Below are positions 28,601 to 36,088 of a stretch of 64,000 nt of DNA, in pieces. Within the stretch, counting starts at the first letter, position 1; each line of letters starts with the position of its first letter. The translations under genes were made by a program, and so were the position numbers. The notes under the pieces were generated by a model, which saw only the letters and a list, made by a program, of their open reading frames with translations, was not told the origin of the DNA and did not search any database. The DNA comes from Bacteroidia bacterium (GTDB lineage Bacteria; Bacteroidota; Bacteroidia; J057): the NCBI GenBank assembly GCA_030430575.1, contig JAUIKF010000013.1:1-64000 (forward strand), written 5' to 3'.

Positions 28601-28816
28601 GCAGCAGCCCTTCATCAAGCGAAGCTTGATTACTTGGCGAAAGCGCCTTCTCGGCGTTCCTCACCCTATTATTGGTCCAATTTTGTGCTGATCGGCGATA
28701 CACAGGCGATAGCCTTTGATGGGTTTCCCTGGGGCTATGTGTGGTGGATGGTGATAGGCTTTGGGGTAATAGCTTTAGTAATTTACTGGTTTTTAAAAAG
28801 AAAAAAGGGGAAATAA
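25649..28816 (+). CDS. TPR-CHAT protease-like membrane protein B
   Basis: 1055 aa, the same length and layout as cassette A: signal peptide ending LCGQ, TPRs through ~540, coiled coil, CHAT domain with His887 and Cys927, C-terminal TM (WWMVIGFGVIALVIYWFL) and a basic tail RKKGK. The N-terminal two thirds have diverged. By contrast, the CHAT core is almost identical in DNA, including a 119-base perfect match (28370-28488 against 24576-24694). This is more consistent with gene conversion than with selection on protein alone. Both copies keep the catalytic pair, so both are probably active. Confidence 0.85.
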   Translation: MRVKFSFQLGLVFLNLILLTPFPLCGQGVLDSLFFSEMDSLYYNQQGEQAIQLTTEAQQRFKLAGEWESYINCFNQIARYLENDPNLDERKKVLHQAVTEGGNYLGTGHSLMGSVYQQKGELFIQLSELDSANVYLDKAISIFAKNHELESQCWALIVKGVGFYQYGRFKESESVLLGALSIVEAHPEIYVLVPNTIFQILAAIYTQTGAYDKSLESALLAVEISLSRPNNLHSDTVRLANQYNILGNIYVGRHDYDKAIRNFKIALNLGLKAQIAPSDILRYYIHIGNGFRRMGQYEEAQTYFLNSLSVLQNNPTTCTYKDTIKTQIFLAANQLALGNPQESILALLDFYPLIQTHKYLEIDYFFNLGKAYADNGELEKAIFYYKKAENSSPLQTNNYHEVYAKTLQQLGKNYALLDSLGLALEFLQQALTHIKPSFIPSSAFSNPTLIDFSAYELLLHILVIKAQVLEKMYTGELDSLKKILPTYELAFQVIDRIRHTQDSEASKLLLSTKARDIYDGAIGLLFQLYQASGDAQYLQTAFGYMEKSKSLVLLEGVREYKALQTQTESEFGTDSVFQALLQQEKQLNLDRVFYEQKLAEAERAKDSLKMNTLRNTLAKVYENQQILQRRFEKQYPAYHQVNFTDEVVTIEEVQQTITTDHSTALLEYYLASDAIYVIRILHDQVDFYRLDYPDDFAQMILAYRTSVGERDAYASEKDQFQAFTQSAYQLYKALLEPAIGNFPQAVQHLYVITDGEMGYISMESLLASLPSTDEVNFSAAHLDYIVEKWAISYGYSCTLLRENGQKGAAKRRLKPYGGFAPVYDQNRVTAERSCESGQPLGALPATEASVQQLQALLGGKHYLRANASKENFLTDAAKFQILHLSTHACVDDENPLFNRIFFANEYLPTYEVYNMHLNANLVVLSACETGFGELSKGEGIMSLARSFMYAGSQSVVTSLWNANDQATTQIMIDFHTYLHEGLSKAAALHQAKLDYLAKAPSRRSSPYYWSNFVLIGDTQAIAFDGFPWGYVWWMVIGFGVIALVIYWFLKRKKGK

Positions 28817-28838
28817 TTTAGTTTTTCGAAGAAAAAAA

Positions 28839-28855
28839 CGCCTAAATTTTAGGCG
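28839..28855 (+). terminator. Weak terminator-like hairpin after CHAT B
   Basis: CGCCTAAA / TTTAGGCG with a one-base loop as written, 23 bases after the stop codon. Only a short T-poor tail follows, so termination is uncertain. Confidence 0.4.
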
Positions 28856-28978
28856 GAATTATTTCAATTTCCTCACTCTTGATAGATTCCTTGTTACCTT
28901 TTAGCGTGTCATGCACTCTATTAGGGAAGACAATTTACTGTTAATTACGGACCTATATCTCATTAATCACATTTACCC

Positions 28979-30673
28979 ATGAATCATTTATCCAAAAAAC
29001 TATTTCTCTTTTTGCTGTTTGCATGTACGTGCACTTTTCTTTCTGCACAATCTCCTTGTTTTACAAAAGATACTTATGGACTATACGACTTTCCTGTACC
29101 TGCAGGAAAGAATACGGTAACGATTACCGTTACTGGTGCCGATGGCGGTGGGGGCAATGCTGCCCGAAGCGGATCAGGTGGAACTGTAAAGGCAACTTTT
29201 ACCGTGAAGTCTGGCGATATAATTCGGTCAATTATTGGGCAAGCGGGCCTCATCCAAAACAACCGTGGAGGAGGAGGTGGTGGTACAGGGGTCATCCTAT
29301 GTCCTTCAGGTGACTGTAGCCCCGGTACTGCAACCTTGCTCATGGTTGCTGGAGGTGGTGGCGGTGCTGGAAGCAATCTCCCAGGGCAAGAAGGGAAAGG
29401 GGCAGTCACGACAGCAGGTAGCGGTGATGGTGGAAGTGGATCCTCAGCTAGTGCTGGAGGGGGAGGCATCAATTCCAATGGGGGAAATGGTTCTTCACCC
29501 ACCATTAAAGGTGGGGAAAAAGCGTTTTTTGATAGGCTCTCCCTTGGTGGAAGAGGCTCTGGCGGATATGGTGGAGGAGATGGATTTGGGGGCGGGGGCA
29601 ATAACCAACTTTTTAAACGCGCTGGCGGTGGGGGCGGTGGATACACAGGAGGAGATGGCGTCACGGATGATAATGGAGGAAATGGAGGAAGCAATTATAT
29701 AGATGTTTCTGGAAAAGCACAAAGTAATATGCCTGGAATAGATGGCGGGGGCGGAATAGGTGGGATTCTGGTGGATGGCTCTGTAAGCATCAATTGTAGC
29801 TTTGTATGTACCCCTGGAGCGCTCGTCGGCAATGATATAGGAATTCCCATGAGTAATGCTGGCAGCTTTTCATCTACTGGTAGTACCCCTAATAGAATTC
29901 ATGATGTCGATGCCGCAGGCACAGGCATTGGAGGTGCCTCAGATGGCTTCTACTTGGTTCATAGAGGATGTGCTCAAGGGAATATTGACATCATTGCCCG
30001 AGTTAAAAGCATTCAGAATAACGCTGACCGTCAGGCAGGTGTCATGTTAAGATCTACAGAGGCCTCAAATTCCGCACATGTATCTTTGGTAATCAATGGC
30101 AAAAAACAAATCAAGCTGCTAAAACGTGCCACAGATGGTGGCTCTACCACCACTGTAGCCACAAAATCCTCCACAAAAAGGCTCAATAACTGGCTATGGT
30201 TAAAGTATAACAGCATGACAGGTTCTGTATTAGCTTACTATTCAACGAACGGGACTGTCTGGAATCTTGTGGGATTTGGGACAAGTATCACTTTACCTAG
30301 TAATTTCCTTGCAGGCCTTGCAGCAAGCAAAGGAGCCAATGGCGGAACCAAAGCCTTCAGCTTTGACAAGTTCTCCATCAATGGTACTGCCCTTCGTCAA
30401 GGCAATATGCCTATTTTGGCTACTCCCCTTGCCGTCAAAGCATTCCCCAACCCTGCCCATGACCGCCTCTCGGTCCGTGTCGAGTCTGCTAGTCAGCAAG
30501 CCGATTGGCTCATAGTGAACCAGATGGGACAGGTCGTATTGCGCAATCAAGTTCAGCTAGTAGATGGCCATGCCGAAGAAGCTATTGATATTGCACACTT
30601 GAGTGCTGGGCTATACTTCTTGCGCGTGCGCGCTGGAGAGGAAGTGACTATGGTGAAGGTGGTGAAGGAATAA
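28979..30673 (+). CDS. Glycine-rich T9SS-secreted protein with lectin-like domain
   Basis: 564 aa. Signal peptide 1-24 (FLSAQ). Residues ~30-275 form a glycine-rich domain of the ALK-receptor/Gly_rich type (many GGGG runs, YDFPVPAGKNTVTITVTGA at its start). Residues ~290-465 match the same concanavalin-like module found in the three HYR giants (AGVMLRSTE, NWLWLKYN, FDKFSING). The T9SS sorting domain is at ~480-564 (AFPNPAHDRLSV, QMGQVVLRN, LSAGLYFLRV, MVKVVKE). The product is likely surface-exposed. A good terminator follows at 30709. Sharing of the lectin-like module suggests domain exchange with the HYR genes. Confidence 0.8.
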   Translation: MNHLSKKLFLFLLFACTCTFLSAQSPCFTKDTYGLYDFPVPAGKNTVTITVTGADGGGGNAARSGSGGTVKATFTVKSGDIIRSIIGQAGLIQNNRGGGGGGTGVILCPSGDCSPGTATLLMVAGGGGGAGSNLPGQEGKGAVTTAGSGDGGSGSSASAGGGGINSNGGNGSSPTIKGGEKAFFDRLSLGGRGSGGYGGGDGFGGGGNNQLFKRAGGGGGGYTGGDGVTDDNGGNGGSNYIDVSGKAQSNMPGIDGGGGIGGILVDGSVSINCSFVCTPGALVGNDIGIPMSNAGSFSSTGSTPNRIHDVDAAGTGIGGASDGFYLVHRGCAQGNIDIIARVKSIQNNADRQAGVMLRSTEASNSAHVSLVINGKKQIKLLKRATDGGSTTTVATKSSTKRLNNWLWLKYNSMTGSVLAYYSTNGTVWNLVGFGTSITLPSNFLAGLAASKGANGGTKAFSFDKFSINGTALRQGNMPILATPLAVKAFPNPAHDRLSVRVESASQQADWLIVNQMGQVVLRNQVQLVDGHAEEAIDIAHLSAGLYFLRVRAGEEVTMVKVVKE

Positions 30674-30708
30674 TGCCTGAGCTTTGTTTCTGATTGTTTG
30701 AGGCTGAA

Positions 30709-30745
30709 TACCCAACAGATTGAAGAAAATCTGTTGGGTATTTTT
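30709..30745 (+). terminator. Terminator made of the dispersed CCCAACAG hairpin (copy 2)
   Basis: Arms TACCCAACAGATT / AATCTGTTGGGTA around GAAGAA, followed by TTTTT. It lies 36 bases after the glycine-rich gene. Confidence 0.8.
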
Positions 30746-30815
30746 GGTGCTAGTATGGGCAATTTTACGGAAATTTCTTTTGAACTTTTCCTAAGTTTGC
30801 TTTCTCTCATTTACA

Positions 30816-30844
30816 CTTAACCATTATCCATTGACAATTATCCC
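30816..30844. repeat. TTAACCATTATCCATTGACAAT-type repeat
   Basis: A short unit abutting the pyrC start codon. Related inverted sequence lies at 51284-51333 in front of the VWA gene. Confidence 0.5.
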
Positions 30845-32170
30845 ATGTCCATTCTCATCCGAAACGCCCATATCGTCAATGAAGGCCTGCAATTCGAAGC
30901 AGATGTATTTGTGAAAAATGGCCTCATCCACGAGATCGGTCACAACCTGACCGCCATCGCCGATCGCGTCATCGACGCACGTGGGCTGCACCTCTTCCCT
31001 GGCGTCATCGACGACCAGGTACACTTCCGCGAGCCAGGGCTCACGCATAAGGCCGACCTGCGGACGGAGTCGCGCGCTGCCGTGGCGGGCGGCGTCACCT
31101 CCTTTATGGAAATGCCCAACACCGTGCCGCAAGCCCTTACCCAAGAATTGCTTGCAGACAAGTACCAGCGCGCCGCAGAAGTCTCCAGCGCCAATTACTC
31201 CTTCTTCATGGGAGCGAGCAATGAGAACATAGAAGAGGTCCTGAAAACGGACCCTAAGACCGTCTGTGGTGTCAAGGTATTTATGGGTTCGTCCACAGGC
31301 GATATGCTCGTGGATGACGAAAAGGTGCTCGACCGTATCTTCAGCCAAGTGCCTATGCTCATCGCGACGCACTGTGAGAAGGAAGAGGTGATTCGGGCGA
31401 ATATGGCGGCTTATAAGGCGAAATACGGCGACGACATTCCCATCCGCTGCCATCCTGAGATTCGCTCAGAGGAGGCCTGCTATCGTTCCTCTAGCCAAGC
31501 GGTCGCTTTAGCCCAAAAGCACAATACGCGCCTGCACATTTTGCATATCTCCACCGCCAAGGAGCTTTCCCTCTTTCGCAACGATATTCCCCTAAAAGAT
31601 AAACGCATCACCGCCGAAGCTTGTATCCACCATCTTTGGTTCACCCAAGACGACTACGACCGCCTCGGCACCCGCATCAAATGGAACCCGGCAGTCAAGA
31701 CCGCTGCGGACCGAGAGGCCATTCGACAAGCGGTACGCGATCATCGCATAGACGTCGTGGCGACTGACCACGCGCCCCACACCCTAGCAGAAAAGGCCAA
31801 TCCCTACACCCAAGCCCCTTCGGGCGGGCCTTTGATCCAGCACACTTTGGTCGCGATGCTAGAGCTATTCCGTCAAGGCGTATTTACGCTGGAAGAAGTG
31901 GTGTACAAAATGAGTCACGCGCCAGCGATCTGTTTTGGGGTAAAAAATAGAGGCTATATTCGCGAAGGCTATCACGCAGACTTGGTCCTTGTGGACATGA
32001 ACGACCCGTGGACTGTGCATACGGAGAATATCCTGTACAAATGTGGCTGGTCACCGCTAGAAGGCCAGACCTTTCAAGCGAAGGTCAAGCACACGATCGT
32101 GAGTGGGCAAGAGGTGTATGCCAATGGGGTGATTGATCAGAGCATTCGAGGGCAGCGACTGGCTTTTTAG
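30845..32170 (+). CDS. pyrC: Dihydroorotase
   Basis: 441 aa, amidohydrolase fold. It catalyses ring closure of carbamoyl-aspartate to dihydroorotate in pyrimidine synthesis, in the cytosol. Seen: DDQVHFREPGLTHKA (metal site, ~57-71), GVKVFMGSSTG with the lysine expected to be carbamylated (~141), THCEKE (~176), LHILHIST (~232), and the catalytic Asp in VATDHAPHT (~305). The first His of the usual HxH is Gln here. I recall the same DDQVHFRE form in other Bacteroidota enzymes, so it is a family trait rather than damage. The gene stands alone, not in a pyr operon. Its ATG immediately follows a short intergenic repeat. Confidence 0.93.
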   Translation: MSILIRNAHIVNEGLQFEADVFVKNGLIHEIGHNLTAIADRVIDARGLHLFPGVIDDQVHFREPGLTHKADLRTESRAAVAGGVTSFMEMPNTVPQALTQELLADKYQRAAEVSSANYSFFMGASNENIEEVLKTDPKTVCGVKVFMGSSTGDMLVDDEKVLDRIFSQVPMLIATHCEKEEVIRANMAAYKAKYGDDIPIRCHPEIRSEEACYRSSSQAVALAQKHNTRLHILHISTAKELSLFRNDIPLKDKRITAEACIHHLWFTQDDYDRLGTRIKWNPAVKTAADREAIRQAVRDHRIDVVATDHAPHTLAEKANPYTQAPSGGPLIQHTLVAMLELFRQGVFTLEEVVYKMSHAPAICFGVKNRGYIREGYHADLVLVDMNDPWTVHTENILYKCGWSPLEGQTFQAKVKHTIVSGQEVYANGVIDQSIRGQRLAF

Positions 32171-32300
32171 GGAGATGAAGGCTGAGGAAAAAACAATAGC
32201 TTTGTTTCGGAGCTTCCAGAGATTGCAGAATATCGAACAAGGATTGAAGATTGCTGAAATGAAATGATCAGTTTTCTTTCCTTTAATGGTTCTTGTTAAT

Positions 32301-32377
32301 CAGTCATTTTATCATTTAGTCAGTTAATCATTTTATCATTTCATCCAATCATTCTCTCCTTCCCTCATCCTATCATT
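32301..32377. repeat. ATCATTCT-type repeat block 1
   Basis: Imperfect reiterations of TCATTTTATCATT and TCATCCAATCATTCT ending 10 bases before the SDR start codon. Related blocks occur at 33221, 37811, 49251 and 55749. Confidence 0.6.
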
Positions 32378-32387
32378 ATTTCCCGTC

Positions 32388-33143
32388 ATGAACTACTATC
32401 TCCTCACAGGCGCCTCCAAAGGCATCGGCGCAGCCCTCGCCGCCGAGCTCTTGGGCCAAGGCCACAGCCTCTACTGCCTATCGCGTACGATGAATGAAGG
32501 CCTGGATAAACAGGCCGTGGATGGGGGGTTCTCCTTGAGCTACACCCTCGGAGACCTAACTCAAACAGGTGCAGGCGCGGCATGGGTCCAGTACTGCCTC
32601 TCTGAAATTACCCCCCAAGCAGGCGACTCCGTCTGCCTGATTCACAATGCAGGCCTACTTGGCCCAGTCAGTCCCGTAGGGGCGGAAATCAATACCGCAG
32701 CCATCGAAGCCTGCATGCGCGTCAACCTCATCAGCCTGATGGAGATGGCACAAGTATTTGTGAAAGAGACCCAAACTTGGCAGGTCGACAAGCAGCTCTT
32801 GGGGATCTCATCGGGCGCAGGCCGAGGGCCTCGGGCGGCCTGGAGCATCTACTGTGCCTCCAAGGCAGGCGTAGACATGTACCTCTCCGTGCTAGCCGAA
32901 GAACAAGCAGATCAGCCGTATCCTATACGCGTTGTTTCCTTAGCGCCTGGCGTCGTAGAGACAGGCATGCAAGAATTCTTGCGCCAACAACCAGCCAGCA
33001 CTTTTCCTTCGGTAGATCGGTTTATTTCTTTGAAAGAAAATGACCAACTTTGGACCCCCGAATTGGCCGCCCAAAAAATGATAAAGCTGCTGAATCGGCC
33101 AGATTTTGGAAAAGAAGTGTTGTTGGATCTGAGGAAGGTTTAG
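32388..33143 (+). CDS. Short-chain dehydrogenase/reductase (sepiapterin-reductase-like)
   Basis: 251 aa, classical SDR length. The cofactor motif TGASKGIG is at residues ~8-15, and IHNAG at ~85 replaces NNAG. The catalytic Ser is in GISSGAG (~140), with Tyr/Lys in YCASK (~155-159). The arginine in LSRT after the second strand favours NADPH. The overall layout, with LAPGVVETGMQ after the active site, resembles the sepiapterin reductase/YueD benzil reductase group, but the substrate cannot be told from sequence. Its ATG is preceded by an ATCATTCT-type repeat, and another repeat follows the stop codon. Confidence 0.85.
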   Translation: MNYYLLTGASKGIGAALAAELLGQGHSLYCLSRTMNEGLDKQAVDGGFSLSYTLGDLTQTGAGAAWVQYCLSEITPQAGDSVCLIHNAGLLGPVSPVGAEINTAAIEACMRVNLISLMEMAQVFVKETQTWQVDKQLLGISSGAGRGPRAAWSIYCASKAGVDMYLSVLAEEQADQPYPIRVVSLAPGVVETGMQEFLRQQPASTFPSVDRFISLKENDQLWTPELAAQKMIKLLNRPDFGKEVLLDLRKV

Positions 33144-33146
33144 AAA

Positions 33147-33290
33147 AGTAAAAATAAATAACAAGAAACAAGGAATTGAAAAGTGAAGGATAACATTTCT
33201 CAAAATACGGCCCACATTTAATCATCTATTCATCTTCTCATTTTATCATTCCCCATTCCCTCATTCTATCATCCAATCATTCTATCATTG
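33147..33290. repeat. Two repeat families between SDR and membrane protein
   Basis: 33147-33190 is an A-rich unit containing AACAAGAAACAAGG, also seen in inverted form within 49381-49500. 33221-33290 is an ATCATTCT-type block. A TTG at 33288 inside the block opens the reading frame of the next gene but is unlikely to be its true start. Confidence 0.55.
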
Positions 33291-33302
33291 ATCACCCCCC
33301 CC

Positions 33303-33839
33303 ATGGAAATCCTCGAAATACTCATAGAAGGCATCAAATATGCGCTCCCAGCCGTCATTGTCTTGCTAGTCGTCAAATACATGAATGACAGCAGCCTGAA
33401 GAAGCAGCACCTTGACCAAAACATGCTCATGAAGAATGAGCTGCTCAAGCAGCATATGCCCATGAAGGTATCGGCCTATGAGCGAGCTGTTTTATACCTG
33501 GAGCGAATCAGTCCGCAGAATATTTTGATGCGGATGAGTGGTACGGTCTCGACGGCACAGGAACTGCATGCCGAACTGATGCATGAAATCCGTTCAGAGT
33601 ATGAACACAATATCGCTCAGCAGATATATATCAGCCCACAGGCTTGGTTGGCCCTGATTAAGGCCAAAGAAGAGATGATGACCATTATCAATGTCTCGAT
33701 GAGTGAGATGGAACCTGAGAGTTCAGCATTGGATTTAAGTAAGCGAATTGTCGAAAAATGTGCAAATCTAAAAGAATTTTCGACACAAAAAGCCATTTTT
33801 CTGCTAAAAAGCGAAGTTCAGGCAATTTTTAAAGTGTAA
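33303..33839 (+). CDS. Conserved hypothetical single-TM protein
   Basis: 178 aa from ATG 33303. The frame opens at a TTG inside the preceding repeat, so the ATG is preferred. A hydrophobic helix spans ~8-24 (IKYALPAVIVLLVVKYM), then a long helical cytoplasmic part with charged segments (AYERAVLYLERISP, HAELMHEIRSEYEHN). It resembles a small membrane-anchored family often found in Bacteroidota genomes (DUF7935-like, from memory). No catalytic motif. A long AT-rich spacer leading to dnaA follows. Confidence 0.7.
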   Translation: MEILEILIEGIKYALPAVIVLLVVKYMNDSSLKKQHLDQNMLMKNELLKQHMPMKVSAYERAVLYLERISPQNILMRMSGTVSTAQELHAELMHEIRSEYEHNIAQQIYISPQAWLALIKAKEEMMTIINVSMSEMEPESSALDLSKRIVEKCANLKEFSTQKAIFLLKSEVQAIFKV

Positions 33840-34326
33840 GAATTCCATCAAAAAGTACCCTTTTATACGGATAATGTTCTTTTAGCAAAAAATGCTAACA
33901 AAACTTGCAGTATAATCGGTGAAAGGTTTTTCATGAAAGTGTTAAGTCTTTCTCATAGACCTTGTCAGGCTAAGGTGTATTGAGAATCGTAATATAATTT
34001 TTTATGGAGATTATTCTGTGTGGAAGGAGCACGCAATATGATTTCATTTCCTTGTGTATGAAGGACTTAACACCGATACCTTAGGGTTTTGCTTTATGCA
34101 AGAGTGAGAAAAATGCCCTTTATAAGTGGTTGACAGTCAGTGTTTTATATGTAAATTGTTGATTATCACAGTATTAAGTAATTATTAGCTGATTGTAAAA
34201 AAAAATAAAGTGTCAAGTTTTATTTTCAGATAATTTTTCAGACTTTTAAGGTTACACAGGAAGCTGACAGCGACCATTTGATATATTTAGAGCCGCCAAA
34301 ACAAAAACTTTTAGCAAGTGAGGTTA
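33840..34326. other. AT-rich spacer upstream of dnaA
   Basis: 487 bases without a gene-like frame or recognisable repeat family. It is the longest repeat-free spacer in the window and presumably holds the dnaA promoter. No convincing TTATCCACA-type DnaA boxes were found by eye, only loose matches such as GATTATCACAG near 34160, so an origin is not called. Confidence 0.5.
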
Positions 34327-35763
34327 ATGACAACGAGTCACGTTGACATATGGAACGACTGCATTGCAGTTATTCAGGAGGAGATTGCTCCCCAAAGCTA
34401 TGATACATGGTTTCGTCCCATCAAACCTGTCAGGCTGGAGAACAATGTCCTGACAATAGAAGTCCCAAGCCAATTCTTCTTTGAATACTTAGAGGACAAC
34501 TTTGTCACTCTTCTAAAGAAAGCCATCCGTACCAGCCTTGGGCCAGACGGAAGGCTTGAATACTCTATCGTCATAGACGATTCTGGACCAGGAGAGTCAA
34601 GCAGAATCAAATTGCCTACCACGCCTAGCGCGCCAGGAGGCAATAAGCGCAATTCCCTCAACAATCCACATCTACATATAGATAGACCCATCCCTAATCC
34701 TTTTGTGATTCCTGGGATCAGGAAGTTTGAGATTGATTCCAATCTCAACCCCAACTATACCTTTGACAACTTCATCGAAGGCGATTGCAATCGTCTGGCG
34801 CGCTCCGCTGGCTACGCCGTCGCCAATCGTCCTGGCGTCACCGCCTACAACCCCCTCTTCATCTACGGAGGCGTAGGGCTAGGCAAGACCCATATCATGC
34901 AGGCCATCGGCAATGAGATCAAGGCTCAATCGCCCCGCAAGGCGGTCCTGTATGTCTCTTCCGAGCGCTTCATCAATCAGTTCATCGAAGCGGTTCGCAA
35001 CAATACCGTCAACGACTTCATGAACTTCTATCAGATGATAGATGTCCTTCTGGTCGACGACATCCAGTTTCTCTCTGGCAAGACCAAGACGCAGGATAAT
35101 TTCTTCCATGTCTTTAACCACCTTCGTCAGTCAGGGAAGCAGATTGTTTTAGCCTCTGACCGTGCGCCCCAGAAAATGGAAGGCATGGAAGAGCGTCTGC
35201 TCTCTCGATTCAAGTGGGGACTCAGCGCTGGTCTTCAGCAGCCTGACTACGGGACGCGTAAGTCCATCCTCATGACAAAGATGTACCAGAACGGCATCGA
35301 ATTGCCTGATGAGGTGGTGGATTACATAGCCCACAATATTTCTAGCAATATCCGCGAACTCGAAGGTGCTTTGATCAGCCTCCTGGCGCAAAGTTCCCTA
35401 AACCGCAAGGAAGTAGACCTCGACCTCGCCAGAGGGCTCGTCAAAAGCTTTGTGGACAAGGTCCAAAAGGAAATTACCATCCAGGCGATTCAGGAAGTCG
35501 TGAGTGAACACCTTGATGTAGAGGTAGATCTCATGAAGGCCAAAACGCGCAAGCGTGAAATCGTCCAGGCGCGTCAGATCGCCATGTTCTTCGCCAAGGA
35601 CATGACCAAGCACTCCCTGAAGTCCATCGGACTTCACTTTGGTGGCCGCGACCACTCGACCGTCATCCACGCCCTCCAAACGGTCAACGACCTCATGGCG
35701 ACAGACAAGACCTTCAACAAAAGTGTCGAAGAAATTCGGAAGCGCTTAGCGCTGGAGTCTTAA
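34327..35763 (+). CDS. dnaA: Chromosomal replication initiator DnaA
   Basis: 478 aa from ATG 34327. An in-frame GTG nine bases upstream is an alternative. Domain I is at ~1-75 (WNDCIAVIQEEIAPQSYDTW), followed by a short linker. The AAA+ domain III has Walker A GGVGLGKTH (~180s), Walker B LLVDDIQFL (~237), sensor/arginine regions (LASDRAPQKM, RLLSRFKWG) and the DnaA-specific insertion. The C-terminal DNA-binding domain carries the signature GGRDHSTVIHAL. It binds ATP and opens the replication origin. Intact and of normal length. Heptad repeats begin one base after the stop codon. Confidence 0.97.
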   Translation: MTTSHVDIWNDCIAVIQEEIAPQSYDTWFRPIKPVRLENNVLTIEVPSQFFFEYLEDNFVTLLKKAIRTSLGPDGRLEYSIVIDDSGPGESSRIKLPTTPSAPGGNKRNSLNNPHLHIDRPIPNPFVIPGIRKFEIDSNLNPNYTFDNFIEGDCNRLARSAGYAVANRPGVTAYNPLFIYGGVGLGKTHIMQAIGNEIKAQSPRKAVLYVSSERFINQFIEAVRNNTVNDFMNFYQMIDVLLVDDIQFLSGKTKTQDNFFHVFNHLRQSGKQIVLASDRAPQKMEGMEERLLSRFKWGLSAGLQQPDYGTRKSILMTKMYQNGIELPDEVVDYIAHNISSNIRELEGALISLLAQSSLNRKEVDLDLARGLVKSFVDKVQKEITIQAIQEVVSEHLDVEVDLMKAKTRKREIVQARQIAMFFAKDMTKHSLKSIGLHFGGRDHSTVIHALQTVNDLMATDKTFNKSVEEIRKRLALES

Positions 35764-35764
35764 G

Positions 35765-35839
35765 AAGTTCTAGGTTCTAGGTTTTATGTTTTAGGTTGAT
35801 TCTTTCAGCCCCCACAGGTTTGCGAAACCATCGGGGGCT
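35765..35839. repeat. GTTCTAGG heptads and a GC hairpin after dnaA
   Basis: 35765-35795 is a short heptad array (GTTCTAGGTTCTAGG then degenerate units). 35807-35839 forms a hairpin with arms AGCCCCC / GGGGGCT and inner AGGTTT/AAACC pairs. No T-tract follows, so termination is possible but unproven. Confidence 0.55.
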
Positions 35840-35862
35840 TAGCATTGTGCATGGGGTTGGAG

Positions 35863-35937
35863 TTGCGTGTACACGCCCTATATGCGGCTACACGGCAATT
35901 ATTGCCGTGAATACACAATATAGCTCGCTACACGCAA
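35863..35937. repeat. Nested palindrome cluster downstream of dnaA
   Basis: Outer arms TTGCGTGTA (35863-35871) and TACACGCAA (35929-35937) enclose two perfect palindromes: GCGTGTACACGC (35865-35876) and a 19-base one, CACGGCAAT-T-ATTGCCGTG (35891-35909). The whole spans 75 bases. Confidence 0.65.
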
Positions 35938-36088
35938 TGACCTGCCCACAAAATCATGCTTCAAACCAGAGTGGCCTTTTCTCTAAAGCCTGATCGCAAA
36001 AAAAGGAACATTGTACTTGAACTTGCGCTTGAGTTTGAACTTTTCTTCTATTTCTTTCTCTATCTTTGGAGCTTAATTAGAATTTCAA

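Noticed and set aside
29074-29694. 206-aa proline-rich minus-strand frame
   Set aside because: It is the antisense shadow of the glycine-rich coding region (GGN codons read as CCN).
30996-31040. Inactive dihydroorotase because the first metal His is Gln
   Set aside because: The DDQVHFREPG form is, from memory, usual in Bacteroidota PyrC, and all other metal ligands are present.
33840-34326. Replication origin upstream of dnaA
   Set aside because: Region is AT-rich but no cluster of good DnaA boxes was found by eye. Skew analysis of the whole chromosome would be needed.
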